64,000 nucleotides of DNA. Origin: Mycolicibacterium anyangense (GTDB lineage Bacteria > Actinomycetota > Actinomycetes > Mycobacteriales > Mycobacteriaceae). A program made the translations under genes and the position numbers. The notes under the pieces were generated by a model. The model searched no databases and had not been told where the DNA came from. It worked only from the letters and a program-made list of their open reading frames with translations. Numbering within the stretch: position 1 is the first letter of the stretch; each line of letters opens with the position of its first letter. Location: positions 1,054,001 through 1,118,000 of the forward strand of contig NZ_AP022620.1 in the NCBI RefSeq assembly GCF_010731855.1, written 5' to 3'. This document shows, piece by piece, positions 19,697-33,175 of the stretch.

Positions 19697-22600
19697 GTGG
19701 CTGCCGCAAGCCCACGCAACCCGCGTCGGACCAAGGGCCGCCACCGCAAGCCGTCGAATCTCGACAATGCGAACTGCGCGCAATGGTTACGAGTCGGAAC
19801 CGTCGGTATCGGATTGGGTGCGGCGATCGCCAGCGGGCAGGCTGTTGCGTCGGCCGCCCCCGATGATTCGTCGGGTTCCGGTCCGGCCAAGGAGGCGGCC
19901 GACACCTCGACGTCGTCGGCCTCCCCGCAAGCGGGTACCACCGGCGGCACCCCGAAGAAGGCCGGGCCGAAGCGCCCGCCCACGACGAAGGTGTCCGGCC
20001 AGTCCGCTGACGGCGACACGGACGCCACCGGCGGTTCCAAGGCCGACTCCAGTCCCGGGGCGGCCGACGCCGACAACTCCGCTGCGGCGAGTGCGACCAA
20101 GCGCACCGAGCCTCAGGTAAAGGCCAAGCCGCGCAAGATCTCTGGCATCGACGCGGCGGCCTCGGCAGGATCTGCACCGGCGAAGTCCGCCGCGACGGCG
20201 GGCGACGCTGACACCGCGCCGGCGTCGGTGCCGGCCGGTACCGCTGCGCCGAGCTCCCCGGTGACGGTGTCGACGGTACCAGCCGCGGCGGCGGTCACCG
20301 CGACCGTTTCCGCCGGAAGTGTTTCGGCGCCAGGGATTTTCGCTGACGTGATCGATGCCCTCAACGGGTTGGGGCATGGCTTGGAGGAATCGCTGGCATC
20401 GGCGGTGCGTCAGGCGCGTTCATCCAAGACCGCCCAGGCGCCGTCGGCGACCACCACCTCCGCCGCTCCGCCGACCACGTCCACCACGACTACGGCGACG
20501 GCGACCGGCGGGGTCGCGCCGAACGCTCCCAAAGCCGCTGCGGTCACGCCCATCTCGCCGCAGGATGCGGTCGCCACGCTGACCGCGGCCTACAGCGCCA
20601 ACAACTCCGACGAACTGATCCGGGAAGCGTTCCAGGCGGGTCTGAAGACGACGGACCTGCTGACCATCGTGCTGGCGCCGGTGATCAATGCGATCAACCT
20701 GATCGGTGACCTCTCGGAGTTGAGCGGCGCGGTATTTCGCCGCGACGGCGTCGACGTCGCCGACGAGATCGGTGATGTGACAAGGGATCTCATCGGGATG
20801 GTCCCGGTGGTGGGGCAGCCGATCGCCTCCGCGCTCTACAACCTCACCGCACCGCCGGGTGCTGCGGCCACCGAGAAGGCGCTGGCTGCCGCGGCCGCGG
20901 CGCCGGCTGCCGCCGGCGCGCCCGCGGTGGGGACGGCGGAATGGTACTTCCAGGGCGCGTTGGCATGGGCGGTCAACCGGCTCGCGGGCTGGCCTGGTAC
21001 TCCGCAGAAGTTCATCGACATCACGAACTACCAGACCGACCAGACCCTCGACCAGGCCGATACCCAGTTGCAGAGCCTCATCGATAATGCGATCGCCGGC
21101 AGTCCGGCGCGGTGGGTTCCCGATCTGCTGGGCATCTTCGGGATGTTCTTCCAGTCCGCTATCCCGGGCTATACCTTCACGAACACCCTCAACGCGTGGG
21201 GCGACTTCCTCAACCGGATCGTGCCCCCGTTCACCATCGCCTCCGGCGCCGGCACATTCGGCATCATCACGCCGTACAAGATCATGGGAGCCGCGGTGGC
21301 CGGGACGGCGACCGTCCTGGCCGACATGCTCAATGGTGTCTACGATCCCGCGCAGTGGGAGATCGATGTCATCAAGGCCACCACCGGGGCCACGGTCACC
21401 AGATCCGACCTCACCGATCAGACCAGTCTGACGACCAAGATCGCGGCCTCCGTCACGCTCGGCGACGGTGGCGCGTTCAGCCACCCCGAGCGCGCCTGGA
21501 GCATCACGCTACCGACCTGGACCGCCCAACAGGTGAACCCGTTCACGGTGGTCGCCTACGTTGCGCTGGTCGGGATCTACAAGCGGTTCCAGGAAATGGC
21601 CGCCCTGCAGAACTACACGCTCAGCACCACCTACGACAGCTGGCTCTACACCCTCAACCTCGGCGGTGTCAGCAGCCAGTCCGAGTACGCGGCGGGAACG
21701 TTCCACGCCGTCGATCAGCAGGGCCGCACGGTGGACTTCTTCGGGGTGTCGCAAGGCGGGACGTACACCTCGCAGGGTGGGGGCCTGGTCACCATCAACA
21801 CCGCCGACGGCGGATTCACCTACACCAACACGCTGCCCGGCGCCGCGTTCTTCCACCGGGCGACCTCGGAGAACCCGGACGACCGCTACGACACGGTGTA
21901 CATCCCGGTGAAGTCGGCCGACGGCGTCCAGTACACGCTGCCCTTCAAGATCCAGATCATCAACGGCACCAACGCCGCTCCCACGGCCACGTCCACCGCC
22001 GGGAGCGGTGACGGTCTCGGCGTCGTGCGAGGAACCGTCTCCGGCAGCGACTCCGATGGCGACACGCTGAAGTACACGCTGGTCGGGTCGTCGGTCAACG
22101 GCCTGACCGGCAACTCCGGCTACACCAAGAACGGTTCGGGCAACGGCGGCATCGTCACGCTCAACCAGAACACCGGGGCCTTCACCTATGCCTCGTCGGC
22201 AACGGCCGGCAGCACGCAGAGCTTCCAGGTACAGGTGACCGACGGCCACGGTGGCAGCACGGTGCAGACGGTCACTGTGACCAACAACGCCTCCATCACC
22301 CCGGCCAACGTCAACACTTCGACGCAGAACGTGGTGACCGGTTCGGTGCCGGTGCCGTCCGGCGACAGCGGGATGTTCACCAGCTACGCCCTGGGCACGG
22401 CCCCGTCGAAGGGCACCGTGACGTCGTTCGACCCCGTCACCGGCGCCTTCACCTACGTCCGCAACTCGGGCCTGGGCCACACCACCCCACCCGGCGACGT
22501 GGTGACCGTGCTGGCCACCGATGCCAACGGCCGTACCGTCACCCTGAACTTGGCGGTCACGCCGACCGTGGCGAACGCTTCGCCCACGGTGACACTGACG

Positions 22601-23224
22601 ACGGCTCCCACCGTCGGCACGCTGTCCGGTACCACACAGACCAGCACCGGCAAGGTCACCTACTCGGATCCGGACGGTGATGCAGCGGTCTGGCCGTCCA
22701 GCGTGACGACCGCTCGCGGGGGTACCGTCACTTTCGCTGCCGACGGCACCTTCACCTACACGAGCAACCTGAGCACTGCTGCGCGGCACGCGGCGGCGAA
22801 GGTGGGCGCTGCCGGCACCACCTACAACGGTGTCGCACTGGCTGCCTACGAGGACGCCTTCACCGTCACCGTGGGCGACGGATACGGCGGCACCGCCCAG
22901 ACCACGGTGAAGGTCCCGATCTACGCGATCAACGCCGCACCCACCACCTCGGGAAGCTTGGGCTCGTTGATCAAGAACGTCACCACCGTCGGCGCTGCGG
23001 ACGGCGACGGTGACAGCCTGTCCTACACCATCTCCAGCGGTTCCTGGACGGGCACATTGTCGCTGTACACCGGCACCATCTGGGGCCCCAGCATCCCGGT
23101 GAGCCTGACCGTGAAGGACGGTTACTACAAGGTCACCAACGGGGTGGTGGATACGACCAAGGCGGGCGTGATCCGCACCTGGTCGTCATCCGGTTCCGGG
23201 ACACAGACCGACGCCCCGGCCTGA
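19697..23224 (+). CDS. Large secreted surface protein with VCBS/cadherin-like tandem repeats
   Basis: A 1175-residue predicted exported protein. Residues 1-55 form an extended basic signal region (RRTKGRHRKPS, then the hydrophobic stretch VGTVGIGLGAAIASGQAVASA) of a type common in mycobacterial exported proteins. About 55-270 is a low-complexity Ala/Thr/Pro/Ser linker. About 290-690 is a largely alpha-helical domain I do not recognise. From about 755 to the end there are four degenerate beta repeats of roughly 90-130 residues, with acidic turns such as SDSDGDTLKYTL, SDPDGDAAVW and DGDGDSLSYTI followed by GTVTFAADGTFTYTS, as in VCBS/cadherin-like (Big/tandem-95) modules. These usually bind calcium and serve adhesion. 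GTG 19697 has AAAGGAG upstream. It separates ribC from ribA2. Confidence 0.8.
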   Translation: MAAASPRNPRRTKGRHRKPSNLDNANCAQWLRVGTVGIGLGAAIASGQAVASAAPDDSSGSGPAKEAADTSTSSASPQAGTTGGTPKKAGPKRPPTTKVSGQSADGDTDATGGSKADSSPGAADADNSAAASATKRTEPQVKAKPRKISGIDAAASAGSAPAKSAATAGDADTAPASVPAGTAAPSSPVTVSTVPAAAAVTATVSAGSVSAPGIFADVIDALNGLGHGLEESLASAVRQARSSKTAQAPSATTTSAAPPTTSTTTTATATGGVAPNAPKAAAVTPISPQDAVATLTAAYSANNSDELIREAFQAGLKTTDLLTIVLAPVINAINLIGDLSELSGAVFRRDGVDVADEIGDVTRDLIGMVPVVGQPIASALYNLTAPPGAAATEKALAAAAAAPAAAGAPAVGTAEWYFQGALAWAVNRLAGWPGTPQKFIDITNYQTDQTLDQADTQLQSLIDNAIAGSPARWVPDLLGIFGMFFQSAIPGYTFTNTLNAWGDFLNRIVPPFTIASGAGTFGIITPYKIMGAAVAGTATVLADMLNGVYDPAQWEIDVIKATTGATVTRSDLTDQTSLTTKIAASVTLGDGGAFSHPERAWSITLPTWTAQQVNPFTVVAYVALVGIYKRFQEMAALQNYTLSTTYDSWLYTLNLGGVSSQSEYAAGTFHAVDQQGRTVDFFGVSQGGTYTSQGGGLVTINTADGGFTYTNTLPGAAFFHRATSENPDDRYDTVYIPVKSADGVQYTLPFKIQIINGTNAAPTATSTAGSGDGLGVVRGTVSGSDSDGDTLKYTLVGSSVNGLTGNSGYTKNGSGNGGIVTLNQNTGAFTYASSATAGSTQSFQVQVTDGHGGSTVQTVTVTNNASITPANVNTSTQNVVTGSVPVPSGDSGMFTSYALGTAPSKGTVTSFDPVTGAFTYVRNSGLGHTTPPGDVVTVLATDANGRTVTLNLAVTPTVANASPTVTLTTAPTVGTLSGTTQTSTGKVTYSDPDGDAAVWPSSVTTARGGTVTFAADGTFTYTSNLSTAARHAAAKVGAAGTTYNGVALAAYEDAFTVTVGDGYGGTAQTTVKVPIYAINAAPTTSGSLGSLIKNVTTVGAADGDGDSLSYTISSGSWTGTLSLYTGTIWGPSIPVSLTVKDGYYKVTNGVVDTTKAGVIRTWSSSGSGTQTDAPA

Positions 23225-23263
23225 CGCCGGGCAGCCCGTGCGCGCGAGGTAGCGTTTGTCGCA

Positions 23264-23353
23264 ATGCGCCGATCGTTCCGGTGGCCAGCGAATATCCGTG
23301 TGCGCGGTGAGCTGCGCGCCGTCGAGGAGACCGCTGAACGGGCCGGGCAATAA
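23264..23353 (+). CDS. Possible 29-codon small ORF upstream of ribA2
   Basis: ATG 23264 to TAA 23351-23353 encodes a basic 29-residue peptide starting MRRSFRWPANIRVRGELRAV. It lies in the 192-nt gap between the surface protein gene and ribA2. Nothing identifies a function, and there is no strong ribosome site. It could be a leader peptide or chance. The rest of this gap contains no recognisable FMN riboswitch. Confidence 0.15.
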   Translation: MRRSFRWPANIRVRGELRAVEETAERAGQ

Positions 23354-23416
23354 CCTGGCGGTCGCCGTGGTTCATACTGTGTGCAGCAAGATCGAGGCAG
23401 AGAGCAGGCGGCAAAG

Positions 23417-25631
<2,215 letters not shown>

Positions 25632-25645
<14 letters not shown>

Positions 25646-26093
25646 GCACCATCGCCACCTCGGCGCGGCCGTCGTCGGCGACCTCGGTGAACCCGAAGCT
25701 CTCGTAGACCGCACGGGCGATGTTGTTGTCGCGCGCCATCCGCAGCGTCACCACACGTGCGCCACCTCGCCGCGCCCAGTCCAGCGCGGCCGCGACGAGC
25801 TGTCGGCCCAGCCCCCTGCCGCGGACCCGCGGATCCAGCCACAGCGAGTACAGGTACACCGTGCCGGGGTCTTCCTGGTGTGCGGCGATCAGCCCGGCCG
25901 GCCGATCCGTGACGAACGCCACGAACTGCGCGTGGTCGCGCAACCGCTGACGCCAGTTCCCCGGAGTCATCTGCGACTCTGCCAGGTACTGCTCGTCTGC
26001 GGTACCGAACGCGTCGGCCAGGGCGCGTAGTCGGAGTGCAGCGAATTGCTCCCAGTCCGACTCGGTGAGGCGGGTAACGCGGGCCGTGGGCAC
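25632..26093 (-). CDS. GNAT-family N-acetyltransferase
   Basis: A 153-residue cytosolic acetyltransferase. The acetyl-CoA-binding core is VYLYSLWLDPRVRGRGLGRQLV, here seen as the beta-4 strand YLYSLWLDP followed by the pyrophosphate loop RGRGLG, and the C-terminal NNIARAVYESFGF is the usual motif B. Substrate is unknown; relatives act on amines, protein N-termini or drugs. The ATG at 26093 diverges from uvrC with only 26 nt between start codons, so both promoters must be compact. It converges on the PH-domain gene with a 14-nt overlap. Confidence 0.87.
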
Positions 26094-26119
26094 ACCTCCG
26101 ACGGTACTAACCTGAGAGC

Positions 26120-28129
26120 GTGCCCGATCCCGCGACGTACCGCCCGGCGCCCGGATCGATTCCCGTCGAGCCGGGTGTCTATCGATTCCGGGACCCGCAC
26201 GGCCGGGTGATCTACGTCGGCAAGGCCAAAAGCCTGCGCAGCCGCCTGACGTCCTACTTCGCCGATCTGTCCGGTCTGCACCCCAGGACCCGGCAGATGG
26301 TGACCACCGCCGCGAAGGTGGAGTGGACGGTGGTCAACACCGAGGTCGAGGCGCTGCAGCTGGAATACAACTGGATCAAGGAGTTCGACCCGCGGTTCAA
26401 CGTCCGCTACCGCGACGACAAGTCCTATCCGGTGCTGGCGGTGACGCTCAACGAGGAGTACCCGCGGCTGTTCGTCTATCGCGGTCCGCGCCGCAAGGGC
26501 GTGCGCTACTTCGGCCCCTACTCGCACGCCTGGGCCATCCGGGAGACCCTGGACCTGCTCACCAGGGTCTTCCCGGCCCGGACCTGCTCGGGGGGAGTGT
26601 TCAAGCGGCACAACCAGATCGGCCGGCCCTGCCTGCTGGGCTACATCGACAAGTGCTCGGCGCCGTGCGTCGGCCGGGTCAGTGCCGAGGAGCACCGCAA
26701 GATCGTCACCGACTTCTGCGACTTTCTGTCCGGAAGGACCGACCGGTTCGCCCGCGACCTGGAACACCAGATGAACGCCGCCGCTGCCGACCTCGACTTC
26801 GAGCGGGCCGCCCGGTTGCGCGACGACATCGGGGCGCTGAAACGCGCACTGGAGAAACAGGCCGTGGTCCTCGGCGACGGCACCGACGCCGACGTGGTGG
26901 CCTTCGCCGACGACGAGCTCGAGGCCGCGGTGCAGGTGTTCCACGTCCGCGGCGGGCGGGTCCGCGGTCAGCGCGGCTGGGTGGTCGAGAAGCCGGGCGA
27001 CCCCGGTGATTCCGCAGAAGCCCAGCTGGTGGAGCAGTTCCTCACCCAGTTCTATGGTGAGCAGTTTGAATTGGGCTCCGAAACTAACCAAGCCGCAGAC
27101 GAATCCACCAATCCGGTACCACGCGAGGTGTTGGTGCCGTGTCTACCGCCCAATGCCGACGAGCTGGGCGACTGGTTGTCCGGGCTGCGCGGATCCAGGG
27201 TGGTGCTGCGGGTACCGCAACGTGGCGACAAGAAGGCGCTCGCCGAGACCGTGCACCGCAATGCCCAGGAGGCGCTGCAGCAGCACAAGCTCAGGCGCGC
27301 GGGTGATTTCACCGCGAGATCGGCTGCGCTGCAGAACATTCAGGAATCGCTCGGATTGGCCGATGCACCGCTGCGCATCGAGTGTGTGGACATCAGCCAC
27401 GTCCAGGGCACCGATGTGGTGGCCTCGCTGGTGGTGTTCGAGGACGGCCTGCCGCGCAAGTCGGACTACCGGCACTTCGCGATCCGGGAAGCTGCCGGAC
27501 AGGGGCGCTCCGATGACGTCGCGTCCATCGCGGAGGTGACCCGCCGCCGGTTCCTGCGTCATGTCAGCGATCAGCAGAACCCCGATGAAATGTCAGCAGA
27601 AGGCAAGTCCCGCAAGTTCGCCTACCCGCCCAACCTCTACGTCGTCGACGGTGGCGCACCCCAGGTCAACGCCGCCCAGGCGGTGCTCGACGAACTCGGC
27701 GTCGACGACGTCGCGGTGATCGGACTGGCCAAACGTCTCGAGGAGGTCTGGGTGCCCTCGGAGGCCGACCCGCTGATCATGCCGCGCAACAGCGAAGGGC
27801 TGTACCTGCTGCAGCGGGTCCGCGACGAGGCGCACCGGTTTGCCATCTCCTACCACCGCAGCAAGCGTTCCAAGCGGATGACGGCCTCGGCACTGGACTC
27901 GGTGCGGGGGCTGGGCGAGGCGCGCCGCAAGGCGCTGGTCACCCATTTCGGATCGCTGGCCCGGCTACGGGAGGCCAGCGTCGAGGAGATCACCGCGGTG
28001 CCCGGGATCGGCGTTGCCACGGCCGCCGCCGTGCTGGAAGCGTTAGGGGTGTCGGCGGATACGCCGGGAACGGCTGCGACGCCCGAGCCGGTCGAGGATG
28101 ATCGGACTGCGCAACAGGCATCGCTATGA
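26120..28129 (+). CDS. uvrC: Excinuclease ABC subunit C
   Basis: A 669-residue nucleotide-excision-repair endonuclease that makes the 3' and 5' incisions around damage marked by UvrAB. The GIY-YIG nuclease domain is at the N-terminus ([22 protein letters not shown]). The UvrB-binding UVR motif ([17 protein letters not shown]) is near 215-235, the RNase H-like 5' nuclease domain ([14 protein letters not shown], and [13 protein letters not shown]) follows, and tandem helix-hairpin-helix motifs ([27 protein letters not shown]) close the protein. GTG 26120 begins the conserved N-terminus. Its stop overlaps rapZ by 4 nt. Confidence 0.97.
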   Translation: MPDPATYRPAPGSIPVEPGVYRFRDPHGRVIYVGKAKSLRSRLTSYFADLSGLHPRTRQMVTTAAKVEWTVVNTEVEALQLEYNWIKEFDPRFNVRYRDDKSYPVLAVTLNEEYPRLFVYRGPRRKGVRYFGPYSHAWAIRETLDLLTRVFPARTCSGGVFKRHNQIGRPCLLGYIDKCSAPCVGRVSAEEHRKIVTDFCDFLSGRTDRFARDLEHQMNAAAADLDFERAARLRDDIGALKRALEKQAVVLGDGTDADVVAFADDELEAAVQVFHVRGGRVRGQRGWVVEKPGDPGDSAEAQLVEQFLTQFYGEQFELGSETNQAADESTNPVPREVLVPCLPPNADELGDWLSGLRGSRVVLRVPQRGDKKALAETVHRNAQEALQQHKLRRAGDFTARSAALQNIQESLGLADAPLRIECVDISHVQGTDVVASLVVFEDGLPRKSDYRHFAIREAAGQGRSDDVASIAEVTRRRFLRHVSDQQNPDEMSAEGKSRKFAYPPNLYVVDGGAPQVNAAQAVLDELGVDDVAVIGLAKRLEEVWVPSEADPLIMPRNSEGLYLLQRVRDEAHRFAISYHRSKRSKRMTASALDSVRGLGEARRKALVTHFGSLARLREASVEEITAVPGIGVATAAAVLEALGVSADTPGTAATPEPVEDDRTAQQASL

Positions 28130-29046
28130 CAGAACACGACATCGACGAAGACAGGCGGACCCCGGTAGTGGCCGAGCCCGAGGCGGGTATCGACGTAGTG
28201 CTGGTGACGGGACTGTCCGGGGCGGGGCGCGGGACCGCCGCGAAGGTTCTCGAAGACCTCGGGTGGTACGTCGCCGACAACCTGCCGCCGGAACTGATCG
28301 CCCGGATGGTCGATCTGGGTCTGGCGGCGGGTTCGCGTATCACCCAGCTGGCGGTGGTGATGGACGTGCGCTCCCGCGGCTTCACCGGTGACCTGGACTC
28401 GGTGCGCACCGAGCTGGCCACCCGGGGAATCCACCCCCGGGTGCTGTTCATGGAGGCATCCGACGACATCCTGGTGCGGCGCTACGAGAACAACCGCCGC
28501 AGTCATCCCCTGCAGGGCAACCAGACACTGGCCGAAGGTATCGCCGCCGAACGGGCCATGCTGGCGCCGGTGCGGGCCACCGCCGATCTGGTGATCGACA
28601 CCTCCACCCTGTCAGTGCGGGCGCTGCGGGAGAGCATCGAGCGGGCCTTCGGCGGCGAGATCGTGGCCCAGACCAGCGTGACGGTCGAATCATTCGGATT
28701 CAAATACGGCCTGCCGATGGACGCCGACATGGTGATGGACGTCCGGTTCCTGCCCAATCCGCACTGGGTCGACGAACTGCGCCCGCAGACCGGGCAGCAC
28801 CCGGCGGTCCGCGACTACGTCTTGAGTCAACCCGGTGCCGCGGAGTTCCTGCAGACCTACCATCAGCTGCTGAAGTTCGTGGTGGACGGCTACAGCCGAG
28901 AGGGGAAGCGCTACATGACGGTGGCGATCGGCTGCACGGGCGGTAAGCACCGCAGCGTCGCGATGGCCGAGGCGCTGGCCGGCTTGCTCGACGAGAACCG
29001 GGGCCTGTCGGTGCGCGTGCTGCACCGGGATCTGGGCCGCGAATGA
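28126..29046 (+). CDS. rapZ: RNase adapter / nucleotide-binding protein RapZ (YvcJ)
   Basis: A 306-residue P-loop protein. Walker A is GLSGAGRGT (about 26-34), the Walker B-like region is [11 protein letters not shown], and the C-terminal RapZ domain includes [25 protein letters not shown] and the conserved [12 protein letters not shown] near the end. In E. coli RapZ senses glucosamine-6-phosphate and directs RNase E to the GlmZ RNA; in Gram-positives YvcJ binds and hydrolyses nucleotides. The actinobacterial role is not settled. It is in the conserved uvrC-rapZ-yvcK-whiA order (Rv1420-1423) with 4-nt overlaps on both sides. Confidence 0.94.
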   Translation: MTEHDIDEDRRTPVVAEPEAGIDVVLVTGLSGAGRGTAAKVLEDLGWYVADNLPPELIARMVDLGLAAGSRITQLAVVMDVRSRGFTGDLDSVRTELATRGIHPRVLFMEASDDILVRRYENNRRSHPLQGNQTLAEGIAAERAMLAPVRATADLVIDTSTLSVRALRESIERAFGGEIVAQTSVTVESFGFKYGLPMDADMVMDVRFLPNPHWVDELRPQTGQHPAVRDYVLSQPGAAEFLQTYHQLLKFVVDGYSREGKRYMTVAIGCTGGKHRSVAMAEALAGLLDENRGLSVRVLHRDLGRE

Positions 29047-30128
29047 GTGTGACGACCAGTGAGGTCAGCCCGCGCATCGTGGCGCTCGGCGGCGGCCACG
29101 GCCTCTACGCCACGCTGTCGGCGGCGCGCCGGATCACTCCGCACGTCACCGCGGTGGTCACCGTGGCCGACGACGGCGGTTCGTCCGGGCGGCTGCGCAG
29201 CGAGCTCGATGTCGTGCCGCCTGGCGATCTACGAATGGCGTTGGCGGCGTTGGCTTCTGACAGTCCCCACGGTCGGCTGTGGGCGACGATCATCCAGCAC
29301 CGGTTCGGTGGCAGTGGAGCCCTGGCGGGTCACCCGATCGGCAATCTGATGCTGGCGGGTCTCAATGAGGTGCTCGCCGATCCGGTGGCCGCGCTGGACG
29401 AACTCGGACGGGTGCTCGGCGTCAAGGGCCGGGTGCTGCCGATGTGCCCGATCGCCCTGCAGATCGAGGCCGATGTCGCCGGGCTGGAAGGCGATCCACG
29501 GATGAGCCGGGTGATCCGCGGCCAGGTGGCCGTGGCGACCACCCCGGGCAAGGTACGGCGGGTGCGGCTTCATCCCGGCGATCCACCGGCCACCCGGCAG
29601 GCGGTCGACGCCATCATGGCCGCCGACCTGGTGGTGCTCGGCCCGGGCTCGTGGTTCACCAGTGTGATTCCGCACGTCCTGGTGCCCGGTCTGATGACGG
29701 CGCTGAAGACCACCACCGCGCGGCGGGCGGTGGTGCTGAACCTGGCCGCCGAGCCGGGGGAGACCGCGGGTTTCTCGGCCGAGCGTCATCTGCACGTGCT
29801 CGCCCAGCATGCTCCCGGCTTCTCGGTGGACGAGATCATCGTCGACGCGGCTTCGGTGCCGTCCGACCGCGAACGTGGCCAACTTCGCCGTACCGCGAGC
29901 TTGATAGAAGCGTCAGTTCAGTTTGCTGACGTGTCCAGACCTGGTACACCTTTACATGACCCGGCGAAGCTGGCCGCTGCGCTCGAAGTTGTGCGCACAC
30001 GGGGACCCGTTCCCGCGACACAGACTCTTCCGGCCGCTGCCCCGTTGCAAGCCGGGGCGTTGCGACAGGGGGACAGGGTGGAGGGATCGAGAGGCAACGG
30101 ACCGAGAGGTGACGACCCGTGGCGATGA
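29043..30128 (+). CDS. yvcK: YvcK/CofD-like protein (CuvA), UDP-sugar-binding
   Basis: A 361-residue CofD-fold protein. The N-terminal glycine-rich segment [14 protein letters not shown], the [14 protein letters not shown] motif and [18 protein letters not shown] are characteristic. YvcK in Bacillus and CuvA in mycobacteria (Rv1422) bind UDP-GlcNAc-type sugars and link central metabolism to cell-wall synthesis and cell shape. The C-terminal about 45 residues ([19 protein letters not shown] onward) are a variable low-complexity tail that extends 10 nt past the whiA start. It is coupled to rapZ by an ATGA overlap. Confidence 0.93.
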   Translation: MSVTTSEVSPRIVALGGGHGLYATLSAARRITPHVTAVVTVADDGGSSGRLRSELDVVPPGDLRMALAALASDSPHGRLWATIIQHRFGGSGALAGHPIGNLMLAGLNEVLADPVAALDELGRVLGVKGRVLPMCPIALQIEADVAGLEGDPRMSRVIRGQVAVATTPGKVRRVRLHPGDPPATRQAVDAIMAADLVVLGPGSWFTSVIPHVLVPGLMTALKTTTARRAVVLNLAAEPGETAGFSAERHLHVLAQHAPGFSVDEIIVDAASVPSDRERGQLRRTASLIEASVQFADVSRPGTPLHDPAKLAAALEVVRTRGPVPATQTLPAAAPLQAGALRQGDRVEGSRGNGPRGDDPWR

Positions 30129-31102
30129 CTGCCGAGGTGAAGGACGAGCTGAGTCGTCTGGTGGTCAACTCCGTGAGCGCTCGCCGGGCGGAGGTGGCCT
30201 CGCTGCTGCGGTTCGCTGGCGGCCTGCACATCGTGGCCGGCCGGGTGGTCGTGGAGGCCGAGGTGGACCTGGGCATCATCGCCCGCCGGCTGCGTAAGGA
30301 CATTTACGACCTCTACGGGTACAACGCGGTGGTGCACGTCCTGTCGGCCAGCGGTATCCGCAAGAGCACCCGCTACCTGGTCCGTGTCGCCAAGGACGGG
30401 GAAGCCCTGGCGAGGCAGACCGGCCTGCTGGACATGCGGGGCCGTCCGGTTCGCGGGCTGCCCGCCCAGGTGGTCGGCGGAAGTGTCGGCGATGCCGAGG
30501 CGGCCTGGCGCGGAGCGTTCCTCGCGCATGGTTCGCTGACCGAACCCGGACGCTCGTCGGCGCTCGAGGTGAGCTGCCCCGGGCCGGAGGCGGCGCTGGC
30601 CCTCGTCGGTGCGGCACGCCGGCTCGGTGTCAGTGCCAAGGCCCGTGAGGTCCGCGGCACCGACCGGGTGGTGGTGCGCGACGGTGAGGCCATCGGCGCC
30701 CTGCTGACCCGGATGGGCGCCCAGGACACCAGGCTGATCTGGGAGGAGCGCCGGATGCGCCGCGAGGTGCGCGCGACGGCGAACCGGCTGGCCAACTTCG
30801 ACGACGCGAACCTGCGCCGCTCGGCGCGTGCCGCGGTGGCGGCTGCCGCCCGGGTGGAACGAGCGCTGGAGATCCTCGCCGACACGGTGCCCGATCATCT
30901 GGCCGCTGCGGGCCGCCTGCGGGTCGAGCACCGACAGGCCTCGCTCGAGGAGCTCGGTCGGCTGGCTGATCCGCCGATGACGAAAGACGCTGTGGCGGGC
31001 CGTATTCGGCGCCTGCTGTCGATGGCGGACCGCAAGGCCAAGCAGGACGGCATCCCGGACACCGAGTCGGCGGTCACCCCCGATCTGCTCGAAGACGCCT
31101 GA
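30119..31102 (+). CDS. whiA: DNA-binding regulator WhiA
   Basis: A 327-residue regulator combining an N-terminal LAGLIDADG-homing-endonuclease-like domain (about 10-215) that has lost catalysis with a C-terminal helix-turn-helix (about 225-310). Conserved stretches include [38 protein letters not shown] and [14 protein letters not shown], with the HTH around [19 protein letters not shown]. In Streptomyces it works with WhiB to control sporulation septation and ftsZ/filP; in mycobacteria it likely acts in cell division. GTG 30119 starts the conserved [14 protein letters not shown]-terminus and overlaps yvcK by 10 nt. Matches Rv1423. Confidence 0.97.
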   Translation: MAMTAEVKDELSRLVVNSVSARRAEVASLLRFAGGLHIVAGRVVVEAEVDLGIIARRLRKDIYDLYGYNAVVHVLSASGIRKSTRYLVRVAKDGEALARQTGLLDMRGRPVRGLPAQVVGGSVGDAEAAWRGAFLAHGSLTEPGRSSALEVSCPGPEAALALVGAARRLGVSAKAREVRGTDRVVVRDGEAIGALLTRMGAQDTRLIWEERRMRREVRATANRLANFDDANLRRSARAAVAAAARVERALEILADTVPDHLAAAGRLRVEHRQASLEELGRLADPPMTKDAVAGRIRRLLSMADRKAKQDGIPDTESAVTPDLLEDA

Positions 31103-31104
31103 GT

Positions 31105-31998
31105 TCAGCCCGAAAGCTGTTCGGCGGCAGCGTCTGCTGTGCTGTTCGCGGCCAGCGCCCAGCGAATGGTGCCGACCAGGACACGTCCGGCGACGCGAAT
31201 TCCGGTGGCCTCGGTGACGGGGAGATAGGGCACCCGCAGCGGTAACCGCGCCCACGTCGGCAGCATGGCCACGGCGGCGGCGGCAAGCACGCCGTAGGGC
31301 AGCCGTGCCGCCAGCGGCAGCGGCGGGGTGAGCAGCAGGAAGCGGGCGGCGTCCCGGGCGGCTTCGGTGCTGTGTAGCTCGGGCCGGAAGGCGGCGATGC
31401 GCGCGGCGAGGTCGGCCTCGGTGCGCGGCGGGTCGGGCACGCCGAGCGCCTCGGCGGTACGGGCGGCGTCGGCGACGTAACCGTCCCGGCCGTCCTGGTC
31501 CAATGGCGCGGCGCCGTAGAGCTGATGGGCCAGCAGGAAGCTGTCCACTTCGGCGATGTGCACCCACTCCAACAGGTGCGGGTCGTCGGCGCGGTAGGGC
31601 CTGCCGTCAGCGGCGGTGCCGTGTACCCGGTGGTGGATGCCGCGGACCCGGTCGACGGCGCGCTGGGCATCGGCGGCGGTACCGAATGTGGTGACCGCCA
31701 GGAAGGTGCTGGTGCGCTGGAGCCGGCCCCAGGGGTCGCCGCGATAGTCGGAGTGCTGGGCGACACCGGCCATGGCCAGCGGGTGCAGCGACTGCAACAG
31801 CAGGGCGCGCAGGCCGCCGACGAACATCGAGGCGTCGGCATGGACCTGCCGGATGGGACGGTCGTCGGCGAACCAGCGGGGGCCCGGGGTGTTGTGGATG
31901 CGGTCCCGGTTCTGTGGGCCGTCGGGACCGGCGACCATCGTGAACAGCTCCCGGCCCAGGCGCCTGCGGACCGGGCCGAGATCCGGGGTGATCGCCAT
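31105..31998 (-). CDS. Oxygenase MpaB/DUF2236-family protein
   Basis: A 297-residue protein of the oxygenase-MpaB/DUF2236 family, haem b-type proteins that include latex-clearing Lcp and MpaB. Visible: GPRWFADDRPIRQVHADASMF, the helix LLLQSLHPLAMAGVAQHSDYRGDPWGRLQRT with the conserved HPLAMAGV histidine, and HLLEWVHIAEVDSFL. Mycobacteria carry many paralogues, mostly uncharacterised; substrate unknown. The frame is open upstream to 32088, but the ATG at 31998 is preceded by TACCGT at exactly 7 nt, and MAITPDLGPVRRRLG is a typical family start. It converges on whiA with only 2 nt between stops. Confidence 0.82.
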   Translation of the reverse strand: MAITPDLGPVRRRLGRELFTMVAGPDGPQNRDRIHNTPGPRWFADDRPIRQVHADASMFVGGLRALLLQSLHPLAMAGVAQHSDYRGDPWGRLQRTSTFLAVTTFGTAADAQRAVDRVRGIHHRVHGTAADGRPYRADDPHLLEWVHIAEVDSFLLAHQLYGAAPLDQDGRDGYVADAARTAEALGVPDPPRTEADLAARIAAFRPELHSTEAARDAARFLLLTPPLPLAARLPYGVLAAAAVAMLPTWARLPLRVPYLPVTEATGIRVAGRVLVGTIRWALAANSTADAAAEQLSG

Positions 31999-32005
31999 GT
32001 CTGCG

Positions 32006-32011
32006 ACGGTA
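32006..32011 (-). promoter_or_regulatory. Predicted -10 element for the MpaB-like gene
   Basis: TACCGT on the minus strand ends 7 nt before the ATG at 31998, the leaderless geometry seen repeatedly in this window. It argues for that start over the upstream in-frame candidates. Inference. Confidence 0.4.
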
Positions 32012-32105
32012 CGCGCGCACGCGAGTGCGAACATCCTGCGAACCGACTCCGAACAGACTTGGAACCAACACCGCAACCGGTCGCGCATGGCGATCGTGTC
32101 GCTAC

Positions 32106-33170
<1,065 letters not shown>

Positions 33171-33175
33171 CAACG

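Noticed and set aside
23225..23416. Possible FMN (RFN) riboswitch before ribA2
   Set aside because: The conserved RFN sequence blocks are not visible in this 192-nt gap, nor upstream of ribC; no riboswitch is claimed.
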